DNA of 5,287 bases from Acidobacteriota bacterium. GTDB taxonomy: Bacteria > Acidobacteriota > UBA4820 > DSQY01. The notes beneath the pieces were generated by a model. It ran no database searches and was not told where the DNA came from. It saw only the letters and a program-made list of their open reading frames with translations. Location of the stretch: contig JAKAIJ010000189.1 in the NCBI GenBank assembly GCA_021814355.1, positions 1 through 5,287 on the forward strand, in the 5' to 3' direction. How positions within the stretch are numbered: position 1 is the stretch's first letter; the number at the start of each line of letters is the position of its first letter. Below, piece by piece: positions 1 through 5,287 of this stretch. Position numbers and translations under genes: made by a program.

Positions 1-410
1 GGCTGGCGCGCCGGCGCAACCAGATCACGACCCTCGGCCAGCTCCTCGACCCCATCGCCGACAAGCTCCTGATCGCCTCGGTGCTCATCTCCCTGGTGGA
101 GATGCAGCTCGCCCCCGCGTGGGTGGTGGTGGTCATCGTGGGGCGGGAATTCACGGTCACAGGGCTGAGGATGATCGCCGCGCTCCACAAAGTGGTCATC
201 CCCGCGGGGACCATCGGCAAGTGGAAGATGGCCACCCAGGTCATCGCCATCTGCCTCCTCATCTTCGGCAACCAGAAGGACTGGGACTTCGCCCTCAAGA
301 CCGGCGCGGCCCTGCTCTACCTCGTGGCGGCCATCTCGGTGGTCTCCATGGTCGAATACTTCGTCCGCTTCTCCTCGAAGATTGACCTTTTTGAGTGGGG
401 GGAGTCGTGA
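1..410 (+). CDS. pgsA: PgsA, CDP-diacylglycerol-glycerol-3-phosphate 3-phosphatidyltransferase (C-terminal part, 5' end outside window)
   Basis: This is the last 135 codons of a gene that begins before the window; the first complete codon is at base 3. The product is a membrane enzyme that transfers the phosphatidyl group from CDP-diacylglycerol to glycerol-3-phosphate, the committed step to phosphatidylglycerol and cardiolipin. The visible N-terminus carries most of the CDP-alcohol phosphatidyltransferase signature: A-R, eight residues, G, three residues, D, three residues, D (visible residues 2-20, with LLDPIADK at 14-21). The DG pair that starts this motif should lie just upstream of base 1. 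The stretch GREFTVTGLRMIAA (about bases 141-182) and the GKWKMATQ segment are typical of PgsA rather than of PssA or other family members. Hydrophobic segments (APAWVVVVIVG, TQVIAICLLIFG and a final one ending VVSMVEYFV) fit the usual multi-pass fold. Full-length relatives are about 180-200 residues, so roughly 50-60 are missing. An internal GTG at 81 is not the start, because the motif lies upstream of it. The TGA at 408-410 overlaps the next gene's ribosome binding site. Confidence 0.9.
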   Translation, partial: LARRRNQITTLGQLLDPIADKLLIASVLISLVEMQLAPAWVVVVIVGREFTVTGLRMIAALHKVVIPAGTIGKWKMATQVIAICLLIFGNQKDWDFALKTGAALLYLVAAISVVSMVEYFVRFSSKIDLFEWGES

Positions 411-413
411 GGA
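409..413 (+). promoter_or_regulatory. Ribosome binding site (GAGGA) that sets the GTG start of the MMPL gene
   Basis: GAGGA lies seven bases before GTG 421 and overlaps the pgsA stop codon (408-410). It favours GTG 421 over the in-frame TTG at 382, which would lie inside pgsA. The arrangement suggests translational coupling between the two genes. Confidence 0.6.
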
Positions 414-420
414 ACCGCCG

Positions 421-3009
421 GTGAGGGAGGCACTCTTCCGCCGCCTGGCGGTCACCTTCAGCCACCGCTACCGGTGGGTCTTCTCCTCCGCCCTCCTGCT
501 TGCGGCGGCCGTGGCGGCGCTCTTCCTCCTGCGTCCCCCCGCCATTGACTCGGACATCCTGGCCCTCCTGCCCCAGAAGAACCCCGTCGTGCAGGACTTC
601 CGCGCCGTCACCGAGGACTTCAAGAGCCTGGACTACCTCTTCGTCCTTCTGAGGACCTCGGACCCGAAGGGGAGCCCGGTGGACGGGTACGAGGACTTCG
701 CCGACGCCTTCGCCGAGCGACTCAAGAAGACCGGCATGGTGGAGGGCGTGGAGTACCGCCTCCAGGACTACGAGCCGCTCCTGGAGGAGGTGCTTCCCTA
801 CACGCTTCTCTACCTCCACCCGCGGGACCTCGACGAAGTGGCCGCGCGGTTCGAGGACCGCGCCATCCGGGAGCAGGTGGCCCGCAACCGCGCCCTCTTG
901 AGCAATCCGGCCTCCTTCTTCACGAAGGACCTCATCCAGTACGACCCCTTCGGCCTCTTCCCCGTGCTGAAGGGCCACTTCGTCGGCAAGACGCGCCAAC
1001 TCAAGGTGGATCTCTCGGACGGCTACTACATCTCCCAGGGGCCGCGGCCCTCGCTGCTGATGATCGTGAGGCCGACCCGGCCCGCCCAGGACATCGCCTT
1101 CGGGAAGCGGCTCATGGCGGAGGCGCGCCGCATCGAGTCCGACCTGCGCCGGGAGTGGGCCGCGGCGGGCGAGGACCTTGCCCCGCTCGCGGTGGAGTAC
1201 GGCGGCGGCTACCCCATCGCCCAGGACGACGCCAACCTCATCAAGCAGGATTCGGTGGTGAACACCGCCTCCTCCTTCGTGCTCGTCCTCTTCGTGGTGT
1301 TCTGGGCCTTCCGGCGCAAGAGCGCGCTCGTCTACCTCTGGGCGCCGCTCGCCTTCGGGCTGGTGGTCACCTTCGGCCTCGCGCACCTCAGCGGCGTCAC
1401 GCTCAACTCCGCCACGGCGGGGTTCGGCGCGCTGCTGATCGGCCTCGGGATCGACTTCGCCACGGTGCTCTACGGCCGCTACATCGAGGAGCGCAACCGC
1501 GGCACCGACGTGGACGCGAGCATCGGCTCCATCATGGGCAACACGGGCAAGGGGGTCTTCCTGGGGGCGCTCACCACCTCCGGGACCTTCATCGCCATGC
1601 TCTTCACGAGCTACCGGGGGATGCAGCAGGTGGGCCTGCTGACCGCCATCGGCATCCTCTGCTGCATGGCGAGCGTCTTCTTCCTCCTTCCCGCCATGCT
1701 CTATTTCCACCACCTCCACAAGACCCGCCGGGGCCTCGACCCCACCTTCCACATGCACAGCTTCGGGTTCGAGCGGCTCGGGAAGTTCGCCCATCGCCAC
1801 CCGAAGGGCACGGTGGCGGTCTGGGTCGTCCTCACGGGGGTCTTCGGCTGGGCCGCGCTCGGGGTCCAGCTCGAGGACAACATCCAGAACCTCCGCAGCC
1901 CCAAGAACCGCGGCATCAACGTCTCGAAGGCGATCGGCGAGGAGTTCGGCGCCTCGCTGACCTACATGATGGCCGCGGTGGACGGGCGTACCCCCGACGA
2001 GATCGTGGCCAAGTCCGGCGCGGTGGTGGAGGCCGTCCAGCCATTCCGCGCCCGGGGCGACGTCCTCTTCACCGACTCCATCACCACCTACCTGCCCCCC
2101 ACCGCATCCCAGCGGGCCATGGTGGAGGCGCTCGCCTCGGACCGCTCCGGGCGCTTTTCCCCCGAGAGGGTCCGCCGGTCCTTCGTGGACGCCTGCTCCG
2201 CGCAGGGGTTCGACCCCGCCTTCTTTTCGCACTACCTCGACAAGATGGACCGGATGCTCGCGCCCGCGCGGCCCGTGACCTACGAGGACCTGGCGGCGGG
2301 GCCCCTTCGCCCCCTCCTCTCCAAGTTCATCGTCCGGAGGCCCGACGGCACCTGGCGCGGCGTGGTCTACCTCTACATCCCCGAGGAGTACAAGCGTTTC
2401 GAACCCCGGGGCCTCATGCTGGCGGTCCAGGCGGCGGTCCCCGGCACCCGCGTGACGGGCATCAACGTCCTGAGCCGGGAGCTGCGCTCCCAGGTCAAAC
2501 ACGACGCGCTGCTCGCCTTCGTGATCGGCGCGGTCTTCGTGGTGGTGCTCATCGCCCTGGACTTCCGCCGCCTCTCGGCGGCGCTCTTCGCCCTTCTTCC
2601 CCTCACCGTGGCCCTCGTCTGGCTGCTGGGGAGCCTGCGGCTCCTGGGCGAGTCGCTCAACATGATGAACATTTTCGTCACCACCATGATCATCGGCATC
2701 GGCTCGGACTACGGGATCTACTTCGTCCACCGCGTGCGGGAGCACGACGGCTGGGACATGGACCGGGTCATTGACGAGTGCGGCAAGCCCATCGCCATCG
2801 CGGCGCTCACGACCATCGCCGGGTTCGGCTCTATGTCCCTCTCGGCCTACCCTGGGTTGCGCTCGATGGGCTACGTGGCGCTGCTCGGCACGCTCTACTC
2901 GATGGTGGCGACCCTTACCCTCCTGGTGGCCCTCCTCACCCTTCTCGAAAAGCGGGAGAGGGTGCGCCCGGCGCCGGACGCCACCCCGGCGGGCGCGCCG
3001 CCGCGTTGA
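421..3009 (+). CDS. MMPL/RND-superfamily exporter, two tandem SSD-like halves, cargo unknown
   Basis: This complete gene encodes 862 residues from GTG 421, chosen because of the well-placed GAGGA just upstream. It reads as an inner-membrane proton-driven RND exporter of the MMPL type, with two similar halves. Half one has TM1 (about residues 19-37), a large extracytoplasmic domain (about 38-275) and TM2-6 (about 283-428). Half two has TM7 (463-482), a second large domain (about 483-695) and TM8-12 (696-840). TM4 contains GLGIDFATVLYGRY with Asp345. The matching place in TM10 is GIGSDYGIYFVHR with Asp763-Tyr764. These correspond to the Asp-Tyr proton-relay pairs known from MmpL3, although TM4 has Phe in place of Tyr. 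After each comes a conserved LTT segment (GALTTSGTF, AALTTIAGFGSMS). The tail is short and Pro/Ala-rich. Families of this shape include hopanoid exporters (HpnN), mycolate exporters (MmpL3) and uncharacterised predicted exporters. Nothing in view identifies the cargo. The pgsA neighbour fits a lipid or other hydrophobic substrate, but that is inference. No membrane-fusion protein or outer-membrane partner is adjacent. Confidence 0.87.
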   Translation: MREALFRRLAVTFSHRYRWVFSSALLLAAAVAALFLLRPPAIDSDILALLPQKNPVVQDFRAVTEDFKSLDYLFVLLRTSDPKGSPVDGYEDFADAFAERLKKTGMVEGVEYRLQDYEPLLEEVLPYTLLYLHPRDLDEVAARFEDRAIREQVARNRALLSNPASFFTKDLIQYDPFGLFPVLKGHFVGKTRQLKVDLSDGYYISQGPRPSLLMIVRPTRPAQDIAFGKRLMAEARRIESDLRREWAAAGEDLAPLAVEYGGGYPIAQDDANLIKQDSVVNTASSFVLVLFVVFWAFRRKSALVYLWAPLAFGLVVTFGLAHLSGVTLNSATAGFGALLIGLGIDFATVLYGRYIEERNRGTDVDASIGSIMGNTGKGVFLGALTTSGTFIAMLFTSYRGMQQVGLLTAIGILCCMASVFFLLPAMLYFHHLHKTRRGLDPTFHMHSFGFERLGKFAHRHPKGTVAVWVVLTGVFGWAALGVQLEDNIQNLRSPKNRGINVSKAIGEEFGASLTYMMAAVDGRTPDEIVAKSGAVVEAVQPFRARGDVLFTDSITTYLPPTASQRAMVEALASDRSGRFSPERVRRSFVDACSAQGFDPAFFSHYLDKMDRMLAPARPVTYEDLAAGPLRPLLSKFIVRRPDGTWRGVVYLYIPEEYKRFEPRGLMLAVQAAVPGTRVTGINVLSRELRSQVKHDALLAFVIGAVFVVVLIALDFRRLSAALFALLPLTVALVWLLGSLRLLGESLNMMNIFVTTMIIGIGSDYGIYFVHRVREHDGWDMDRVIDECGKPIAIAALTTIAGFGSMSLSAYPGLRSMGYVALLGTLYSMVATLTLLVALLTLLEKRERVRPAPDATPAGAPPR

Positions 3010-3034
3010 ATTGCCCCACCCCTGCTGGTAGAGT
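3006..3034 (+). promoter_or_regulatory. Weak candidate sigma70-type promoter ahead of larE
   Basis: TTGAAT (3006-3011) and TAGAGT (3029-3034) are separated by exactly 17 bases. Each matches the -35 and -10 consensus at four of six positions. The pair sits in the only real gap between genes, a locally less GC-rich patch, 19 bases before the larE start. The -35 box overlaps the exporter's stop codon. This could be chance, and larE may instead be read through from upstream. Confidence 0.25.
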
Positions 3035-3053
3035 GACCTCCTGAGGGAAGTCC

Positions 3054-3896
3054 ATGGCGGAGCTGGAGGAGAAGGTCCGCGTGCTAGAGGCGGCGCTGGC
3101 GCGGCTGGACGGCGGCGCGCTGGTGGCCTTCTCCGGCGGCGCCGACTCGGCCCTGCTGGCGGCGGAGGGCCACCGGGTGCTGGGCGAGAGGTGCCTGGCG
3201 GTCACCGCCGATTCGCCCTCCCTCCCGCGCGCGGAACTCGACGCAGCGCGCCGGTTCTGCTCCGGGAGGGGCATCCCCCACCGCGTCGTCCCCACCGACG
3301 AAATGGCCGACCGCCGCTACACGGCCAACGGAGAGGACCGCTGCTACTTCTGCAAGGGGGCGCTGTTCGAGGCGATGCGCGGGATCGCCTCCGCCGAGGG
3401 CCGCCCTTGGATCCTCTACGGGGCCATCGCCGACGACCTGGGCGACGTGCGTCCGGGGATGAGGGCGGCGGCGGAATGCGGGGCGCTCGCCCCCCTGCTG
3501 GAGGCCGGCTTCACCAAGGACGACGTGCGCGAGCGGTCGCGGGCCCTCGGCCTGCCCACCTGGGACAAGCCCGCCGCGGCCTGCCTCGCCTCGCGCTTCC
3601 CCCCGGGGACACCCATCACCCTCGAGGGGCTCGGCCGCGTGGAGCGCGCCGAGGCCCTCCTGCGCGCCCTCGGCTTCCGCCAGTGCCGGGTCCGCCTCCT
3701 GGACGACGCCGCCCGCATCGAGGTGGAGGCGGCGGACCTCGGCCGGCTGGCCGCCTCCGAGGTCCGCGCGGAGGTGGTTCCGCGCCTGCGGGCCCTGGGG
3801 TTCCGCTTCGTCACCGTGGACCTGGAGGGCTTCCGGCCGGGCGGCCTCTCCGCCCGCCCGCGGGAGGAACCGCATGGGATCCGTCGGAACGCCTGA
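3054..3896 (+). CDS. larE: LarE, ATP-dependent sacrificial sulfur transferase of nickel-pincer nucleotide synthesis
   Basis: This complete gene encodes 280 residues, close to the 276 of the characterised Lactiplantibacillus plantarum enzyme. LarE is a cytoplasmic PP-loop enzyme. It adenylates the carboxylates of pyridinium-3,5-biscarboxylic acid mononucleotide made by LarB and inserts sulfur, giving the bisthiocarboxylate that LarC loads with nickel. The ATP-binding PP-loop is SGGADS at residues 27-32. The middle shows GAIADDLGDVRPGMRAA, the family's DxRPG region. The motif AAACLASRFPPG places Cys177 where the sacrificial Cys176 of the L. plantarum enzyme sits. A CYFC pair (Cys97, Cys100) is also present, as in LarE proteins that hold an iron-sulfur cluster on three cysteines. 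The C-terminus has RVRLLDDAARIEV and LGFRFVTVDLEGFRPGG, both matching the family. ATG 3054 follows a good GAGGGAAG (3043-3050). The 3' end overlaps the next gene by 23 bases. No larA, larB or larC is in the window. An alternative PP-loop sulfurtransferase is unlikely given the motifs. Confidence 0.9.
   Translation: MAELEEKVRVLEAALARLDGGALVAFSGGADSALLAAEGHRVLGERCLAVTADSPSLPRAELDAARRFCSGRGIPHRVVPTDEMADRRYTANGEDRCYFCKGALFEAMRGIASAEGRPWILYGAIADDLGDVRPGMRAAAECGALAPLLEAGFTKDDVRERSRALGLPTWDKPAAACLASRFPPGTPITLEGLGRVERAEALLRALGFRQCRVRLLDDAARIEVEAADLGRLAASEVRAEVVPRLRALGFRFVTVDLEGFRPGGLSARPREEPHGIRRNA
3862..3869 (+). promoter_or_regulatory. Ribosome binding site of the tatA/B gene, inside the 3' end of larE
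   Basis: GGGAGGAA lies within the larE coding sequence, with the GGGAGG core six bases before ATG 3874. It fixes the start of the small Tat gene and implies that ribosomes finishing larE help start the next gene. A seven-base-pair GC stem (3838-3844 with 3850-3856) lies immediately upstream. Confidence 0.6.
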
Positions 3897-4188
3897 GATC
3901 CTTCTCGTCCTCGTCATCGCCCTGCTCGTCTTCGGGCCCGCCAAGCTGCCGGAGCTCGGCAAGGCCCTGGGGCGCGCGGTGCGAGAGTTCAAGCGCGCCA
4001 GCTCCGAGCTGCAGGAGACCCTCGAGCAAGAGGTGGAGGACCTCAAGAAGCCCCCGGGGGGACCCGCGCCTCCCCGGTCCCCCGGCGCGCTGGCCCCGCC
4101 GTCCTTCGACGCCGCGCCGCAGACCCGCGCCGAGGGCCCCGCGCAGCCCCCGGAGCCGGAGCGCCTCCCGCCCGTGGAGCCCAAGTGA
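3874..4188 (+). CDS. tatA: TatA/TatB-family subunit of the twin-arginine translocase
   Basis: This encodes 104 residues and acts in the cytoplasmic membrane with TatC to export folded proteins carrying twin-arginine signals. The plan is the family's: a short periplasmic start, one membrane helix (about residues 8-20), a hinge and an amphipathic helix (about 23-57, LPELGKALGRAVREFKRAS), then a Pro/Ala-rich, probably disordered tail (about 58-104). Hallmarks are mixed. Phe20-Gly21 and Lys24 are TatA-like (E. coli TatA has F20-G21). Glu8 in the helix, Gly21-Pro22 and an extended acidic helix (SSELQETLEQEVEDLKK) recall TatB. Only one such gene precedes tatC here, so it may serve both roles or be one of several paralogues elsewhere. 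The symbol tatA is a choice between tatA and tatB and is less certain than the family. ATG 3874 has a strong ribosome binding site. It overlaps larE by 23 bases, and its TGA shares one base with the tatC ATG, so translational coupling on both sides is likely. Confidence 0.88.
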   Translation: MGSVGTPEILLVLVIALLVFGPAKLPELGKALGRAVREFKRASSELQETLEQEVEDLKKPPGGPAPPRSPGALAPPSFDAAPQTRAEGPAQPPEPERLPPVEPK

Positions 4189-4949
4189 TGGCCGGGTCCG
4201 AGAAGCCCCGCGGCGAGATGACTTTCCTGGAACACTTCGGAGAACTGCGCACGCGGCTCATGCGCGCCTTCTACGGCTTCGCGGCCGTCTTCTGCGTCGT
4301 GAGCTATTTCATGGACGACCTTATGCGGTTCCTCTTCCAGCCCTACCTCCAGCTCATGCCGCCGGACCAGCGCAGGCTCGCCTACACCGGCATCACCGAC
4401 GTCTTCTTCGCCTACATGAAGATCGCCGCCGTGCTGGCCGTCTTCGCCGCCTCGCCGTGGATCTTCTACCAGCTCTGGGCCTTCATCGCGCCTGGGCTGA
4501 AACCGGCGGAGAAGCGATGGGCCGTCCCCTTCGTGCTCGGCACCAGCTTCTTCTTCCTCTGCGGGCTCGTCTTCTGCTACCTCTACGTCCTGCCCTTCAC
4601 CTTCCGGTTCTTCGCCGACTTCAACAGGGAGTACACCAACGTCGTGACCCTCGAGTACTTCTGGAGCTTCGAGCTGAAATTCCTGCTGGGTTTGGGCCTC
4701 GTCTTCGAGACGCCCATCCTCATCTTCCTGCTCACCCGGCTCGGGCTGGTGAGCACAAAAACCCTTCTGAAGCAGTGGCGGTGGGTGGTGGTGGGCGCCT
4801 TCGTGGTCTCCGCCGTCATCACCCCCTCGGGCGACCCGGTCACCCAGACCATCGTCGCCGTCCCCATCATCGCGCTCTACGGCGTGGGGTTGCTCATCTC
4901 GTGGCTCTTCCGGAAGCGGACGCCGCCCGACGCGGCCCCCGCGGGCTGA
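4188..4949 (+). CDS. tatC: TatC, multi-spanning receptor subunit of the twin-arginine translocase
   Basis: This complete gene encodes 253 residues from ATG 4188. A GTG at 4185 is also in frame and would add one residue. ATG is preferred because GGAG (4176-4179) is eight bases upstream and the ATG forms a one-base overlap with the previous stop. TatC is the six-helix inner-membrane protein that recognises twin-arginine signal peptides. The N-terminal cytoplasmic motif FLEHFGELRTRL contains Glu19 and Arg21, matching the conserved HxxELRxRL of the family. The first cytoplasmic loop has YQLWAFIAPGLKPAEKR, with Phe99 and Glu108 at the places of E. coli Phe94 and Glu103, which contact the signal peptide. 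TM4 contains LVFETPI, with Glu174 matching E. coli Glu170. The family's VVGAFVVSAVITPSGDP segment lies near the fifth helix. All key positions are present and the length is usual (about 240-260), so the protein should be functional. It is cotranscribed with the TatA/B gene. Confidence 0.96.
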   Translation: MAGSEKPRGEMTFLEHFGELRTRLMRAFYGFAAVFCVVSYFMDDLMRFLFQPYLQLMPPDQRRLAYTGITDVFFAYMKIAAVLAVFAASPWIFYQLWAFIAPGLKPAEKRWAVPFVLGTSFFFLCGLVFCYLYVLPFTFRFFADFNREYTNVVTLEYFWSFELKFLLGLGLVFETPILIFLLTRLGLVSTKTLLKQWRWVVVGAFVVSAVITPSGDPVTQTIVAVPIIALYGVGLLISWLFRKRTPPDAAPAG

Positions 4950-4951
4950 GG
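4948..4951 (+). promoter_or_regulatory. Ribosome binding site (GAGG) overlapping the tatC stop, setting the S66 gene start
   Basis: GAGG overlaps the tatC TGA (4947-4949) and lies six bases before GTG 4958. It is the best support for that GTG as the start of the following gene, and it suggests coupled translation from tatC. Confidence 0.5.
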
Positions 4952-4957
4952 CGCGTC

Positions 4958-5287
4958 GTGCAGGACCCCGCCGCCGCCGCCCGCCCCGCCCTCTTTCCCG
5001 GCGCCTCCCCGCGCCGCTCGGGGAGCGGTCCCGCCCGGGTTCGCGTCGTCGCCCCCGCCGGCCCCGTGGACCCCGAGGCCCTGGAGGCGGGACTGGCCGT
5101 CCTGCGCGGCCGGGGACTCGAGGTGATCGAGGGTCTCCACGCCCGGTGCCGGACCGGCTACCTGGCGGGGGACGACGCGGAGAGACTGGCGGACCTGCAG
5201 GAAGCGCTGGACGACCCGACGGCGGACGTGGTGTGGTTCGCCCGGGGCGGCTACGGAACGACGCGCCTGCTGACCCGGCAGATCGGA
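4958..5287 (+). CDS. LD-carboxypeptidase, peptidase family S66 (N-terminal part, 3' end outside window)
   Basis: The reading frame is open for 110 codons to the window edge. The family cleaves the L,D bond between diaminopimelate and the terminal D-Ala of murein tetrapeptides, in cytoplasmic peptidoglycan recycling (LdcA). Related members (MccF) process microcin-type compounds. Visible family features are the N-terminal beta-strand motif VRVVAPAGPVDPEALEAGL (residues 28-46), a GYLAGDDAERLADLQEAL segment typical of the region before the active site, and ARGGYGTTRLL (residues 95-105), the strongly conserved RGGYG loop. The nucleophilic serine, in a G-[FY]-S-D motif shortly downstream, and the Glu and His of the triad fall outside the window, so activity cannot be judged. 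GTG 4958 is supported by GAGG at 4948-4951. It gives about 27 Ala/Pro/Arg/Ser-rich residues before the first strand, longer than usual, and no alternative start is visible before that strand. No ORF prediction was supplied for this frame because the gene is cut off. Confidence 0.82.
   Translation, partial: MQDPAAAARPALFPGASPRRSGSGPARVRVVAPAGPVDPEALEAGLAVLRGRGLEVIEGLHARCRTGYLAGDDAERLADLQEALDDPTADVVWFARGGYGTTRLLTRQIG

Noticed and set aside
119..143. GT/GG-rich runs in pgsA (and a similar one near 4776-4799 in tatC) as quadruplex or repeat elements.
   Set aside because: They encode Val-rich membrane helices (VVVVIVG and WVVVGAF) and are explained by codon choice. The G-runs are mostly two bases long.
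382..420. TTG 382 as the start of the exporter.
   Set aside because: It lies inside pgsA, would add 13 residues with no family feature, and lacks a good ribosome binding site. GTG 421 has GAGGA at ideal spacing.
295..2745. A stop-free antisense frame of 816 codons opposite the exporter gene.
   Set aside because: Its product is a low-complexity run of His, Glu, Gly, Asp, Arg and Val with no membrane segments or family motifs. This is what the complement of a GC-rich coding sequence with strong third-position bias produces. The + strand frame has clear transmembrane helices and MMPL motifs.
1155..2774. A 539-codon + strand frame inside the exporter gene.
   Set aside because: It is rich in Arg, Gly, Pro and His without recognisable domains and lies wholly inside a well-supported gene. 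It is a frame-shift shadow of GC-rich codons.
3084..4235. A 383-codon antisense frame across larE and the tatA/B gene.
   Set aside because: Its composition is low-complexity, it has no motifs, and it spans two convincing genes on the other strand.
5014..5028. The hairpin after tatC as an intrinsic terminator.
   Set aside because: The stem is only six base pairs, no T-run follows, and it lies inside a coding frame with clear S66 motifs downstream.

Overview
The window is a densely packed stretch of GC-rich bacterial chromosome. Codon third positions are almost all G or C, all five genes lie on the + strand, and the only non-coding gaps are a few tens of bases or less. A twin-arginine (Tat) system, an RND/MMPL-type exporter with large extracytoplasmic domains, a phosphatidylglycerophosphate synthase and a murein LD-carboxypeptidase together suggest a free-living bacterium, probably with a Gram-negative type envelope. 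No marker here fixes the phylum. Deltaproteobacteria-like lineages or GC-rich uncultured phyla such as NC10, Rokubacteria or Tectomicrobia are guesses only. There are no mobile elements, RNA genes, CRISPR arrays or plasmid features.

Layout: (1) bases 1-410 hold the 3' part of pgsA, cut by the window edge. (2) Bases 421-3009 hold a complete 862-residue MMPL/RND exporter. Its ribosome binding site overlaps the pgsA stop codon. (3) A 44-base gap (3010-3053) holds a weak candidate promoter. (4) Bases 3054-3896 hold larE, an ATP-dependent sulfur insertase of the nickel-pincer cofactor pathway. (5) Bases 3874-4188 hold a small TatA/TatB-family gene overlapping larE by 23 bases. (6) Bases 4188-4949 hold tatC, overlapping the previous stop by one base. 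(7) Bases 4958-5287 hold the 5' end of an S66-family LD-carboxypeptidase gene, cut by the right edge.

The spacing suggests two translationally coupled blocks, pgsA-MMPL and larE-tatA-tatC-S66, possibly read as one transcript. Most products act at the envelope: anionic phospholipid synthesis, export of a hydrophobic or lipid-like cargo, folded-protein export and peptidoglycan recycling. The exception is the cytoplasmic LarE. It carries three cysteines placed as in the iron-sulfur type of the family, and no larA, larB or larC is in view.

The points most worth checking are the Fe-S-type LarE coupled to the Tat genes, a TatA/TatB protein with mixed hallmarks, and the unknown cargo of the exporter next to pgsA. 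I found no convincing wholly new system. This looks like a housekeeping region with an unusual gene order.
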